From positions 67,919 to 131,918 of the forward strand of contig JADKDR010000016.1 of assembly GCA_016714535.1 (NCBI GenBank): a DNA stretch of 64,000 bases, written 5' to 3'. Under the pieces are notes generated by a model that was not told the DNA's origin, did no database searches, and was given only the letters and a program-made list of their open reading frames with translations. Source of the DNA: Bacteroidota bacterium. GTDB lineage: Bacteria > Bacteroidota > Bacteroidia > AKYH767-A > OLB10. Below are positions 17,179-28,200 of the stretch, piece by piece. The first letter of the stretch is position 1, and every line of letters begins with the position of its first letter. A program made the position numbers and the translations under genes.

Positions 17179-17580
17179 TTATGGAGTTTTTGTCAACGGA
17201 ATTTCGTCTTTTACAATAAATGCGATTTCAAAATTATTTCTTAATTTTTCTAATACCGGCAAAGCCAGCCATCGAGTTTGATAATCTCCAACCCTTACTT
17301 TAAAATTAGGGGCATCATATATCAAATAGGAATTAATATCAGGAAATTGTTGTTCAAATGATGTTTTGATTTCTAATGCTTTGTTGCGTGTGCTGCCAAA
17401 ATATATTTGTATCCTATATCCAGGCATCGAATTTGTTAATTTGTTTTTCCTTACTTGTTGCTCTACCAGTTTTTTTAATTTTTCATCTTCCGTAAAATTT
17501 GATTGTGCACTTGCAGTTATTGCTAGCAGGCAACTTGCAGCTATCAAGTAGCAATATTTTTTAGTAAGGATATTTTTCAT
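17179..17580 (-). CDS. SPOR domain protein, secreted
   Basis: A 133-residue exported protein. A signal peptide (YCYLIAASCLLAITASAQ, about 9-26) leads to a charged helix (EDEKLKKLVEQQVRKNKL) and a SPOR domain from about 54 (PGYRIQIYFGSTRNKALEIK) to FKVRVGDYQTRWLALPVLEKLR. SPOR domains bind denuded peptidoglycan at division sites. It starts 9 bp after the stop of the giant propeller gene on the same strand, so it shares its transcript. Why a SPOR protein should follow a T9SS cargo gene is unclear. Confidence 0.85.
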   Translation of the reverse strand: MKNILTKKYCYLIAASCLLAITASAQSNFTEDEKLKKLVEQQVRKNKLTNSMPGYRIQIYFGSTRNKALEIKTSFEQQFPDINSYLIYDAPNFKVRVGDYQTRWLALPVLEKLRNNFEIAFIVKDEIPLTKTP

Positions 17581-17589
17581 ACTTCTAAA

Positions 17590-20500
17590 TTATAATTTAA
17601 TCAGAGTTCGGGTAAAGCTTTCGTTTTTTCCCGCAAATTTAAGAATATATATTCCTGAAGCATATCTTCTGAAATCAATTTCAATCGTCAACTCGTTTTC
17701 TGTATTAAACAAGTTGATTAATTCTCCGGCTTCATTTATGATTTCTATCCTGCTAATTTTTCTATCAAGTTGTTCGTCAAGGGTAACGGTAAGCAATTCG
17801 CTCACCGGGTTTGGAAACAATCTAATGTTATAATCGGAATTTCGAAGGCTGCCCAGGCGGGCACTACCTACTACATAGGCTCCATTGCGAGCACATTTTT
17901 TATTGTCTTTTACGGTTACCACATAAGTGCCGGGAGAAATTCCGGTAATAGTTTGTGTGGTTCTTATTGGAGATGTATTCCAGGAGTAGCGGTATGGTGC
18001 AAATCCATTACTCGCAATTACCGAAGCTGTGCCATTGTCAAATAATGGTCCCGTGGCAGGGGTGCCACTTAAAGTTAGTTGTATCTGAGGTGGCTGGGTT
18101 AGAGCAAAGGTTGCTAATGTTGAACAGCCTGCTGCATCGGTAATTGTGCATGTATAATTGCCTGCAATACGATTGCCTATGCTGTCAGTACTATTCCCAT
18201 TGTTCCACAAATACATGTATGGTGTGGCGCCTTGCGATGGTGCAACTTTGCACCATCCGTTTTTATTTCCGTAGCAGGTTAGATTTTTTTGTGTTTTATT
18301 AGCTAGTACCGCGTTGCTTGCACTTATAGTAAAAGTAGTTGTGGCGGTACAGGCATTTGCATCTGTTATAGTTACCGTATATGTTGCAGCTGCAAGATTG
18401 TTGAGCATATTGGTAGTTGCTGCATTACTCCATTGGTAAGTAAATACCCCCGTACCACCCACCGTGCTAATAGACAGTGCACCATTGCTCAGGCCACATG
18501 TGGTAGGTGTGGCGCTTCCTGTTGTGTTAATTGCAGCGGGCTCCGAAACCATGTAGTTTTTAAGGGCCGTACATCCGACACTATCCGTTATGGTAACCGC
18601 ATAATTTCCTTGCGTTATATTCTGAATATCCTGCGTACTGCCACCCGTTGACCATTGATAGCTAAAAGGTGTTATACCTGCTGTGATTGTTTGTGTAATT
18701 ACGCCCGAGGCATTTCCATGGCAAGCTACATCGGTAACCTGACCCATGGCAGCAACCGAATCGACATTTACTTGTATGGTATCGGTAGTGCTAATGCCGC
18801 TGCGTAAGTGTGTCACGGTTAGTATATATTGTGTATTCGCTATTGGGTTAGCTGTAGGATTGCTGATAGACGAACTTGATAGTGATGCTGCAGGTGACCA
18901 TGCATAAGCATGATTGGCATTTGGCAATACACCTATTGTTGTTGAGTTGCCTTTGCATATTAGCTTATCAGTACCTGCATCGGCAGCTACGGTAGCTAGT
19001 AAAGCTATGTTGTCTAAGTACAGATTATTACCAAAGCGGCCAATGTTTTTAAATGCCAGAACTATGCTGTTACCATTATATGCATTTAAGTTAATGATTT
19101 CAGTGCGCCATTGGGTGGCAGTAGGCGTAAATGCCGAAGTATTATTACCCGAAACGGTAGATAGCACATTGCCACCCTTCACGTAAATTTCGTTAAATGT
19201 ATTACCACAGTCAGTTGAAACAAGCACCTGTAAGGAGTCTTGATATTGCCCTCCATAAGGCTGATAGGCAACATCAAAAAGGAGACTTAGCGTGTTATAT
19301 CCTACTGCATCAAAACGAATTGTCCTAAATTCATCTCTACGTCCTTGGGCATCCCAATCATAATTATTAAACCAAACACTATTGTTGCTGTTGCCCCAGG
19401 CACCAATTCCTGTGCGTAGGTTCCATTTTTGTTGATCGTTATTTACATCAATGTTTTGCCATCCTATGGGAGGGAAACCTTGTTCAAATGTTTCTGTTAC
19501 ATTCAGATTTTTTCCGAAGGTATTAATGTAAGCAGGTCGGGTAATGGAATGGTTGCCACCAATACCATCATATATAGTAAGGGTAACATCGTATGCCCCG
19601 GCTGCATTATACACCACCGTGGGATTGGCCACGGGGGAAGTGGAAGGAGTTGCTCCTGTAAATGTCCAGTTGTACGAGGCAACCGGCCCATTGGAGATAT
19701 TGGAAAATTGCACTGGTACCCCAGTGCAGGGTGTTTGTAAGCCAGATTTAAAATCTGCAAGCAAAGGACGAAGTTGCGAAATTGGCATTTCCCAAACACC
19801 ACGCCCATAAGTTGTCACACGCAATATAGATTGGTTAGTGCCATCATCAAATAAACTGATATCTTGAATATTTGTGCGCACAGGAAGACCGGAGTTAAAA
19901 AGCGTCCAATTAGTTTGTGATGCTTTTTTATAATATACATAGTTACCACCTGCTATGAAAACAAGTTCATCGGTTCCAAAAAATTCGTCTGTAGTTATAC
20001 CTACCCAATTTACCGAAGGTAAATTGGAGCTTATATTTGAGAAGGTAATACCACCATCAGCACTGCGATACACGCGTGTGTTGCCAGTCATGTATATGAT
20101 GTTCGAATTTCCCTTTATACTTGTTATACCGGATGTGCTAATCGTGTTATTGTGCACCACCTTGCGTGTAAATATCGGTGTGGCATCATAGGCATTGTTA
20201 CAAATATAGATGGCCGAGTCGGAGGCGACAGCGTAAATTTTACTAGAGTCGTTCATATTGATATGCACGGCACGAATGGTTTTATTAAATGAACTGATTT
20301 TTGTCCACGAAGGTGTAGTATTCAAAAGGTTGGATGTGCGATATACGGCAGTATCACCTAAAATAGCCAGGTTGGTATTATTTCTATAAAATGAAATATC
20401 ATTGTACGAGGTTTGTGTTAGCCCTATGTTTTGTTCGCCACCATTAACTGCTCTTCGCCTGGCGTTACCGTGATAGTATACGATGTTACTGTTAGGTCTA

Positions 20501-21789
20501 TAATCAAAAGTGCAAAACGAAGACCAGTCGCCACCCCGGTTGCAATACCAGGTAGTATCTGCCAGGTAGAGCTCGCCATTATCCTGTGTTCCTATGCTAA
20601 TCATATCTCTGCGTGTTGGGCTTGTAATGCCATGATACATTTCATAGACATAAAGGCCATTGCTTTTGCGTGTCCAGCCTAATCCCACGTTAGTACTTAA
20701 CCATACGCCACCATCATTAGCAGTCCATATTTGTGCAGGGTTATATGGGTTTACACGAACCCAGTGCATATCGGTATGTAACACTGCCCACCAGTTTGTT
20801 AACTGTGACCACGTACTACCACCATTTGTTGATTTCCAAAAATTATGTGCACCCAGATAAACAATATTAGGATCTGTTATATCTGCTGCTAGCATATAAT
20901 TGTAATTGCCTTGTCCGCCATCATTAAGAGTATCGTTGGTATAAGCGGTAAGGTTTGGGCTGTGAGAGTCTTTAACCACCGAAAAACTTAGTCCTCCATC
21001 AGTCGATTTGAAAATGGTTCCTTTTTTAGCAACCATGGCAAGATAAACCAATTGTGTATCGGCTGGTGTTACTGCAATGCGGATACCTGCAGGTGAGGAG
21101 TATCCCGTGGGAGTGTAAAGCCCGGTGGTTACCAGCACCCAGGTTTCGCCAAAATCATTCGATTGGTAAAAGTCCGTTCTGGTGCTTGCAAACAAAACCC
21201 TCGAAGTGGTATTTGCCTTTCGCAGCATTTGCGTGCAATTAAGTGAGGTAGCTGTTTTTAATGTCCAGCTACTTCCGGCATTTGTTGATTTATAAATTCC
21301 TTGATCAGTAGCAGCTATAAGGACATTGCTGTTTATTGGATCCATTAAAATTTCGGCAACCATACGTCCACTCATCCCGGAGCTGCTGGCTGCAAAGGAT
21401 AGTCCACCGTTGGTTGATTTATATACACCTGCTCCGGTGTAATAGTAATTTAAATCGCCTGTGCCAAGATATATAACCTGATCGTTGTTATGGTCAACGC
21501 AAACGGAAGCAAAGCGGGTACCATTAGGCATGGCATCACATCCAGAAGCAATGTTCCATGAATTGCCTGAATCATTCGTTATAAATAATCCCCCGCGGGC
21601 GCTTACCGCATACATTTTGTTGGGAAGGCTGGGATGAAATTTGAAATTGCTAACACGGCTTATGCCATTTATTTGACCGCTTACATTGGTAGGGAAGTAT
21701 CCGGTTGAAACCGGTGACCATGTTTGAGCTTTTACCATCATTGATAAAAGTATTATGCCTATGAATAAAGATGTAATTAGTTTGTACAT
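17590..21789 (-). CDS. Giant secreted protein: BNR/sortilin-like propeller, PKD, SprB repeats, T9SS sorting domain
   Basis: A 1399-residue secreted protein. After a signal peptide (residues 1-22, ending VKAQ) comes a large beta-propeller made of BNR/sortilin-type blades (YKSTNGGLSF, YKSTNAGSSW, YQSNDFGETW, FKSTDGGLSF, WKSTNGGSTW) to about 670. Next are a PKD domain (SYNWTFTGATPSTSP, about 690-770), a jelly-roll-like module (FEQGFPPIGWQNID to LYLDNIALL), an Ig-like part, about four SprB repeats (PFSYQWSTGGSTQDI, TYTVTITDANAC) and a T9SS type A-like sorting domain (LFPNPVSELLTVTL to TRTLIKL). Propeller ligands are unknown. It lies between a small secreted protein gene 6 bp upstream and the SPOR gene 9 bp downstream. 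Paralogues are at 25285 and 36768. Confidence 0.88.
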   Translation of the reverse strand: MYKLITSLFIGIILLSMMVKAQTWSPVSTGYFPTNVSGQINGISRVSNFKFHPSLPNKMYAVSARGGLFITNDSGNSWNIASGCDAMPNGTRFASVCVDHNNDQVIYLGTGDLNYYYTGAGVYKSTNGGLSFAASSSGMSGRMVAEILMDPINSNVLIAATDQGIYKSTNAGSSWTLKTATSLNCTQMLRKANTTSRVLFASTRTDFYQSNDFGETWVLVTTGLYTPTGYSSPAGIRIAVTPADTQLVYLAMVAKKGTIFKSTDGGLSFSVVKDSHSPNLTAYTNDTLNDGGQGNYNYMLAADITDPNIVYLGAHNFWKSTNGGSTWSQLTNWWAVLHTDMHWVRVNPYNPAQIWTANDGGVWLSTNVGLGWTRKSNGLYVYEMYHGITSPTRRDMISIGTQDNGELYLADTTWYCNRGGDWSSFCTFDYRPNSNIVYYHGNARRRAVNGGEQNIGLTQTSYNDISFYRNNTNLAILGDTAVYRTSNLLNTTPSWTKISSFNKTIRAVHINMNDSSKIYAVASDSAIYICNNAYDATPIFTRKVVHNNTISTSGITSIKGNSNIIYMTGNTRVYRSADGGITFSNISSNLPSVNWVGITTDEFFGTDELVFIAGGNYVYYKKASQTNWTLFNSGLPVRTNIQDISLFDDGTNQSILRVTTYGRGVWEMPISQLRPLLADFKSGLQTPCTGVPVQFSNISNGPVASYNWTFTGATPSTSPVANPTVVYNAAGAYDVTLTIYDGIGGNHSITRPAYINTFGKNLNVTETFEQGFPPIGWQNIDVNNDQQKWNLRTGIGAWGNSNNSVWFNNYDWDAQGRRDEFRTIRFDAVGYNTLSLLFDVAYQPYGGQYQDSLQVLVSTDCGNTFNEIYVKGGNVLSTVSGNNTSAFTPTATQWRTEIINLNAYNGNSIVLAFKNIGRFGNNLYLDNIALLATVAADAGTDKLICKGNSTTIGVLPNANHAYAWSPAASLSSSSISNPTANPIANTQYILTVTHLRSGISTTDTIQVNVDSVAAMGQVTDVACHGNASGVITQTITAGITPFSYQWSTGGSTQDIQNITQGNYAVTITDSVGCTALKNYMVSEPAAINTTGSATPTTCGLSNGALSISTVGGTGVFTYQWSNAATTNMLNNLAAATYTVTITDANACTATTTFTISASNAVLANKTQKNLTCYGNKNGWCKVAPSQGATPYMYLWNNGNSTDSIGNRIAGNYTCTITDAAGCSTLATFALTQPPQIQLTLSGTPATGPLFDNGTASVIASNGFAPYRYSWNTSPIRTTQTITGISPGTYVVTVKDNKKCARNGAYVVGSARLGSLRNSDYNIRLFPNPVSELLTVTLDEQLDRKISRIEIINEAGELINLFNTENELTIEIDFRRYASGIYILKFAGKNESFTRTLIKL

Positions 21790-21795
21790 GCCTTT

Positions 21796-22272
21796 CTATT
21801 TTTGAATGGTTGATTCTTTAACTTTTTCTAAATAAATTTCTTGTCGCTGATTAACAGTTAATATAGAACCATCCTCCTGCACCCACGGAGCAACATCGCG
21901 TTTCCATTCTTCAAATCGCTTGCATTCATAAACCATTTGTTGCCGCCATTCCTGTTCTTTGGCAAAACGTTTTTTATCGCGTTTAGTCATTTTTTCAAAG
22001 CTGTTTTGTGCACGCTCATGTTCCCGTTTTTCCGTGGCACTTTTTTCATTCGTTTTTAAGCTTATGGCATGCATTTCATTTTCCTCTTCCATTGGCTTTG
22101 TATGATGCTGCCAGTAAGTCTCATATGCCAGCATGGCTTGGTTGTAATTAGTAGTTGGATTATCAATCATCTCAATCCAAAGCGGCTCTTTTGCATATCG
22201 CTTTTCTTGAGCCCAAGCCATCGATATGGCCAATAGGATGACAAGCATAGTTAATAAGCTTATTCTTTTCAT
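21796..22272 (-). CDS. Small secreted protein of unknown function, resembles the N-terminal leader domain of the 25285 protein
   Basis: A 158-residue protein with a signal peptide (MKRISLLTMLVILLAISMAWAQ) and a highly charged remainder. WIEMIDNPTTNYNQAMLAYETYW resembles WVKMMHDPNSNFKDVQKAF at the start of the mature 25285 protein. The later RFEEWKRDVAPWVQEDGSI resembles FKRWEWFMEPRVGPNGEF in the same protein. It starts the operon with the propeller gene, whose own N-terminus lacks this leader. I infer that the leader domain is encoded separately here. No named family. Confidence 0.7.
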   Translation of the reverse strand: MKRISLLTMLVILLAISMAWAQEKRYAKEPLWIEMIDNPTTNYNQAMLAYETYWQHHTKPMEEENEMHAISLKTNEKSATEKREHERAQNSFEKMTKRDKKRFAKEQEWRQQMVYECKRFEEWKRDVAPWVQEDGSILTVNQRQEIYLEKVKESTIQK

Positions 22273-22407
22273 TTATACAGAAATTTTTAATTGAATTTGA
22301 AGGCAACAAATTAACCAAAATGATGCCATTTAGGTATCATTTTAGATTATAAAAATTGTACTTGGATTTTGGTAAAAAAAGTAAAACGCTAATAACCGAA
22401 TTGAGAC

Positions 22408-22728
22408 TTATTTGTCAAAGTCAACCTTGGCAATGCTATCAGCTGGTACAATCACATACAAGTCTTCATTGTCCTTTTTAAAGTAATAATTTTCGCGGGC
22501 AAATTTTTCAAGCAAGGTAGAGTCGCTCATCAAGGCGTTTAGTTCTGCTTTGTTTTTTACAATTTCTGTTGCATAATAATCTCGCTCTTTTTCAAGGTCA
22601 TTCAGCTGCTGACGGATGCCGTATTGTTGTAGCAAATTATTTTTATCGAAAAATAATATCCAAGATATGATGATAACCGTAGTTAGCAGATATTTATTTT
22701 TAAGAAGTATAAACGATTTTTTTATCAT
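22408..22728 (-). CDS. Septum formation initiator family protein (DivIC/FtsB-like)
   Basis: A 106-residue bitopic membrane protein of the divisome. A short cytoplasmic N-terminus, one membrane helix (about 12-28, YLLTTVIIISWILFF), a periplasmic coiled coil (QLNDLEKERDYYATEIVKNKAELNAL, about 40-65) and the conserved LEKFARENYYFKKDNEDLYVIV match the DivIC/FtsB family, which bridges FtsL and FtsQ. Length fits. The sequence ends PADSIAKVDFDK. It is the first gene of the minus-strand group; the gap of 135 bp to the next gene makes joint transcription uncertain. Confidence 0.88.
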   Translation of the reverse strand: MIKKSFILLKNKYLLTTVIIISWILFFDKNNLLQQYGIRQQLNDLEKERDYYATEIVKNKAELNALMSDSTLLEKFARENYYFKKDNEDLYVIVPADSIAKVDFDK

Positions 22729-23110
22729 GACACAAATATATTTTATGGTTGTTTATGTTTTGTGACTTGTACAACCCTAATACTAACAAACCTTTGTTCA
22801 ATAGTAAAATGGTAATAAACCGACCTTAGAAAATGCCTGTTTCCTAAGTTTTATTGCACGCACTTAAAAACAGTATCTAACATACATGCACTTTTCAGGC
22901 TTCTCAAATTAAAAGGGAAATTTACGGATAGGGGTCTCATTCCGGCAATATATTCAGCCTGATAAGGCTAATCTTTTGAGCATTAAATATTACCCTCTAA
23001 CTTGCTAGCATAAACTGCAAATTTCAGTTTTAACATACGTTAAACTTTTAGCTTTTTATACTATTGAAACATGCTTTTACGTATTAGTAGTTAATTTCAA
23101 TACTTAACCC
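22729..23110. other. 382-bp spacer between divergent genes
   Basis: It should hold the promoters of the DivIC-like gene (minus) and the OmpA-like gene (plus). I see no clear paired -33/-7 boxes, hairpin or repeat, and no open frame of note. Confidence 0.4.
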
Positions 23111-25128
23111 ATGTCAAAATCAATTTTAACAGTTGCATTGTCCTGTTGGATTTATGCAACACAAGCAGCACACAACGAAGTTTCCTTTTTGCTTTATTTC
23201 GAAACCGATAAGGCAGAACTAGCACTTAACGAGCAAGAGCGCCTGTTAAGATTTGCAGGCGAATTAAAAGGCGCAACAAAATATTATGAGATTACTATTT
23301 CGGGGCATACTGATGCCGTTGGTACGGTGCAGTATAATACTGCACTCGCACAAAACCGGGCAAAATGTATTACGCAAGCATTAATCCAACAAGGTGTTAG
23401 CCCTTATGTAATCACGGAGTTTTCTTACAGCGAGAAAAAGCCGGTATTGCCCAATGTAACCGATGAAGGAAAATCTAAAACCGAAGGGTTGAGATTATGG
23501 TGCGCTTCTATGATTTTAGCACCACAGCAGAATTAATAAAAAGCTTAGATGCTGATACAATGCAAAGTTTTTATGTAGATGCGTCAAAGCCAATAAATAT
23601 ATTGGCCGGCAAAGGTACCCGGTTTGCGATGGCCGCAAATAGTTTTGAATATGAAAATGGCACGCCCTTGCATCGCAATCAAATTAGGATTGACGTTCGC
23701 GAAATTAAAAATGTGCAGAATGCCATTGTAAATAATCTGCAAACACAAAGTGCCGATGGAATGCTAGAGTCAGGTGGAATGTTTAAAATGGAGGCTTTCG
23801 ATGGTGAGCAATTGCTCAGATTAAAAAAAGGGAAGAGTTACAAAGTTGATATTGCGAATACCAATTTGCAAAGTGGTATGAGTGTGTATGCCGCCAACCC
23901 ACTGCCTAACGGCATGATACAATGGACTAATACCAGGCAAGACTTTGCTGTGGTAAATTCTCAACAAAAACCACAACCTTATATTAAAGTAAATGAAGAG
24001 CAATTAAATCAGTGGAAGGTATCGCCACGTTTGCGAGCAGATGTTACTAACTATGCATTTCAACTTCCTATTCCGCCAATACCTCCTTCATTGATGCATA
24101 GGCCAGTAAAACCTTCAAGTATAAATGTAGATGGATTTATGGATAGGTTACCATGGTATAGGAGGATATTTATGACTAAGCAACAGAAGCTTGCGTGGGT
24201 AAATAAAAAATATGCGCGGGAATTTGCTGCTGCAGAAGAAGCAAATGTAAATTATGGAGTGGCATTGTTGCAGTACCAAGCTCACACAGCTTCCTATAAG
24301 GTAAGCCTTAAAGCTTACAATGAGCAGATGGCAGCTTACAGACTTATGGTAAACAAGCAATATGAACTTTACAAAAAGTTCCGCCTTGCACTAATGGAAG
24401 AAAAAATGATAAAACGATTTGAACAGGCCAAGCAGGATGTGATTGTTCTGAGCAGAACAGGCAGGTTGAGATCTGCACCAATTAACGCTGTTCGCAACCT
24501 GATATCGGGAGGTGTTTTCAGTAGTCTGCATGATGATGTAATTATTCGTTTCGATTTTGAAGATTCGTTAATTGCAGTTTATAATCAGGATGCAAGGATT
24601 ACTAATAAGCAAGCAAGCAATCAGTTTATTGCAGAAATGGAAAACATGATGACAGAATACAAGGAAAATGCAATTATCGCTAATGCTCCTGCTATTGATT
24701 ACGAGCAAGCAATGTCAGACCAAATTGATAAGGATTTAGCTTCGGGCAAAGTTGACGCGAGTAATTATTCTATGTACTATACTGCCGAAATTGGTCAGAC
24801 CGGCTGGATTAACTGCGACCGATTTTATACCGAACCTGAAAACGCGATGCGCACTATTACCATTCCTGATTTTGATGCACGTGATAAAGTTGTATATGCA
24901 ATTGTTAAAGATATTGGCAGTAACCTTGCCATGTATTTAAACAATGGAGATTATACAGCAAAATTGCCTAAAGGTAAACTGGTAACTATTGTAGCTATTG
25001 GGGTTGATAAAAACAACTCTCCGGTTTATGCAAAGGTTGATTTACAGGTGAAGGATGACACCTCTGTGCCGGTGGAAGTAAGGCCTGTTACCATTGCCGG
25101 GTTGATAAAAGAAATTCGGAACTTATAA
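23111..25128 (+). CDS. OmpA-family protein with a long unusual C-terminal region, interrupted by a one-base frameshift
   Basis: The first frame holds a signal peptide (about 1-19) and a complete OmpA peptidoglycan-binding domain directly after it (FLLYFETDKAELALNEQE, ITISGHTDAVGTVQYNTALAQNRAKCI). The normal end of this domain, KNRRVEI, is seen only if one A is added to the A4 run at 23477-23480, and the frame then runs on as MVRFYDFSTTAELIKS without a break to 25128: 673 codons in all. The C-terminal 500 residues have a GKGTRFAMAANSFEYENGTPL to LESGGMFKMEAFDGEQLL segment like extracellular beta modules, a Tyr/Gln-rich helix (about 265-330) and a further beta region. Most OmpA proteins end with the OmpA domain, so here the order is reversed. 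Confidence 0.8.
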
Positions 25129-25157
25129 CTGGTTTTAAACTTGATTCGATACGAAAT

Positions 25158-25184
25158 GGCAGCTCCTGATGGGCTGCCTTTTTT
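25158..25184 (+). terminator. Rho-independent terminator after the OmpA-like gene
   Basis: GGCAGC (25158-25163) pairs with GCTGCC (25173-25178) and is followed by a T run. It is 30 bp after the stop at 25128. Confidence 0.75.
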
Positions 25185-25230
25185 GTTGATCTTACTTGGT
25201 TATCTGAATTATTTGGAATGGATATTTTTT

Positions 25231-25238
25231 TACATTTG
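25231..25238 (+). promoter_or_regulatory. Promoter -7 box for the 25285 gene
   Basis: TACATTTG fits TAnnTTTG, 46 bp before the ATG at 25285. A TTTG lies upstream at 25212-25215, but the 15-bp spacing is shorter than the usual 19-21, so only the -7 element is supported. Confidence 0.4.
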
Positions 25239-25284
25239 GCATCTCCACAAAAAAAATAATCTTTAAAAACAGAACATTAATCAA

Positions 25285-28200
25285 ATGAAAAACAAATTTA
25301 ACTATTTGAAGCTGCTTTTTACTATAGCAGTATTGAGCATATACAGTGTATGTTATGCGCAAGATTGGGTAAAGATGATGCATGATCCTAATTCCAATTT
25401 CAAGGATGTACAAAAAGCATTTTATACCCAAAATGCAGATGCATTAAAAGAGCTTCGCGAAGAGCAACAGATGATGCGAACAGCACAATTGCCGTATCGA
25501 AAGTGTGAGGCATTAAAAAATATCCCCGGTTATAAAATTTTCAAACGTTGGGAGTGGTTTATGGAGCCACGTGTTGGCCCCAACGGAGAGTTTGATCCTG
25601 CTACTGTATGGAAAGAAAGACAACAATTTGAGCAAAATCCTACCTCAAAGTCTATTGGCAACTGGACATTTCTTGGTCCTGCCAATGCCGCCAACCTTAG
25701 TGGTGCAGGGCGTTTGAACTTTGTGCGTTTAGATCCTGGCAATTCAAGCACCATTTATGTTGGTTCTCCATCAGGAGGCTTATGGAAATCTACAGATAAT
25801 GGAGTTACATGGGCAACCAATACTGATGACTTAAATCAGGTCATAGGGTGTACCGATTTAGCTATTGATCCTAATAACACCAATACCATGTATATGGCAA
25901 CCGGTGATGGCGATGCCGGAGACAACTACTCAATTGGCGTTTTAAAGAGCGTTGATGGTGGATTAACCTGGAATACTACAGGCCTTTCTTTTTCTCCGGG
26001 AAATGTGCGAATGATGAGCAAGATATTACTTGACCCAACCAATACAAATAACCTGATAGTAGCTACCAGTGGTGGCATGTGGCGCAGTACCGATGCAGGT
26101 GCAACATTTAATATGGTGCAAGCCGGTTCGTTTAAAGATGCCGAGTTTAAGCCGGGAGATGCAAATACAGTATATGCTTGCGGAGGCGAATTTTACAAGT
26201 CGACAGATAATGGTGCTACATGGTCTAAAATAACTTCGGGTCTGCCTGCAGTGGCCAATGTTAGCCGCATGGCTATTGCAGTAACTCCTGCCGATCCAAA
26301 TATGGTATACATGATTGTGGGCTTGCCTGCACCAAACTATGGTACCGAGGGGTATTATAAATCATCAAACAGCGGAACAAGTTTTACAAAAAATGGAACT
26401 CCAAGTGGATTAGGAACTCAGCAATGGTATGACCTATGCATAGCGGTATCTCCAACCAATGCACAAGAAGTTGTAATAGGAGGGCAAACAGGGTTTATCC
26501 GCAGTACCAATGGAGGAAGTTCTTTCAGCAGTGCCATCGGTACTATGCATGTTGACTTTCATGATGTTATTTTTGTTGATGCCACAACTTATTATGTTGC
26601 TAATGATGGAGGAGTTTATCGTACCACCAATAATGGTAGCTCTTATTCAAGATTGCACAATACCATTCAGATATCACAAATGTACGGATTTGGTCAGTCG
26701 GCATCTAATGCTAATTTATACATTCAAGGCTGGCAGGATAACGGAACAAATTTGTATGACGGAAGTTGGGGGCAAACAATGGGTGGCGATGGAATGCTTT
26801 GTTTCATAAGCCATGGAAATGATAATAATATGTGGGGTTCACAATATGATGGCTCATTAAACCGATCAACCAATGGTGGCAACACATGGAACTTTATTAC
26901 CGGAATTTCTGAAACAGGTGCATGGGTTACTCCATGGCTCGAAGATCCTAACACACCAAATACAATTTGGGCAGGATTTGTAAATATGTTTAGGAGTACC
27001 AATGGAGGTGTTACCTGGACTAAGAGGAGTACTTTTACCAATACAGGTACTATGAATGCTATTGCAGTATCTAAAGCAAATAGCGATGTGGTATGGTGTG
27101 CAAAAGCCGGAGCACTTTATGTAACAAGCAATGCAGGCACCACATGGACACAAATCACCAGTGCACCCGGAGGTAATATAACGGGTATCGCTTGCAGCGA
27201 TACCGATCCAAGCAAAGCGTGGATTACCTATTCAGGTTATAGCAACAAGAACAAAGTGTTTCAAACAAACGATCAAGGTGCAACATGGATTAATCTTAGT
27301 GCTTCCATACCTAATGTTCCGGTTAACTGTGTAACCTATGTAAACGGCAGTAATGATGCTGTATATATCGGCACCGATATAGGCGTATTTTATAAAGATG
27401 CATCTCTTAGTGTATGGCAAAATTTTTCGTCCGGTTTACCAACAGTAATTGTTACCCAAATAAATATTTTTTACCCCACTGGTGCTGTTCGTGTTAGTAC
27501 TTACGGCCGCGGATTATGGGAATCTGCTCCTTATGTTGCAGGAACGTATGCCCCCATTGCTTATTTCTCGGCAGATAAAACTATTTCGTGTGCAGGTGCA
27601 GCAATTAATTATTCTGACTTATCATCAGGGCAACCAACTTCATGGAATTGGACTTTTGCCGGAGGCAACCCCGGTACTTCTAATAATCAGAATCCAACCG
27701 TGTACTATAACACACCCGGAGTGTACGAAGCAAAACTTGTAGCCATTAATGCCAACGGCACCGATAGTATTACGTATACATCATACATCAATATCAGCAA
27801 CAGTCCCTATGGTGCACCAGCTACATCAGGAGCCACAGTTTGTGGGCCTGCGGTAGCAAATCTTTCTGCAACAGGAACAGGCCTTGGCACATTGCGTTGG
27901 TGGGATGCTCCAGGAGGAGGAAACATGGTAGCTACAGGAAGTGCCTATTCGCCAAATATTAATGGAACAAAAACATTTTATGTTGACGAAGAATTTCCGG
28001 CAGGTAGTCAGGACTATACAGGCGAAGGTTCCAACGGTATTGGTGCTGGTGCATATTTTACGGCCAACGATATAAGAGGATTATATTTTGATGTGATTAA
28101 TCCGGTAATTCTTAATACGGTTGATGTATACTCTGGAGAAGCAGCTAATAGAACCATTGAGATTCTAGATTCTAAAGGCAATACCTACATAGATACCACC

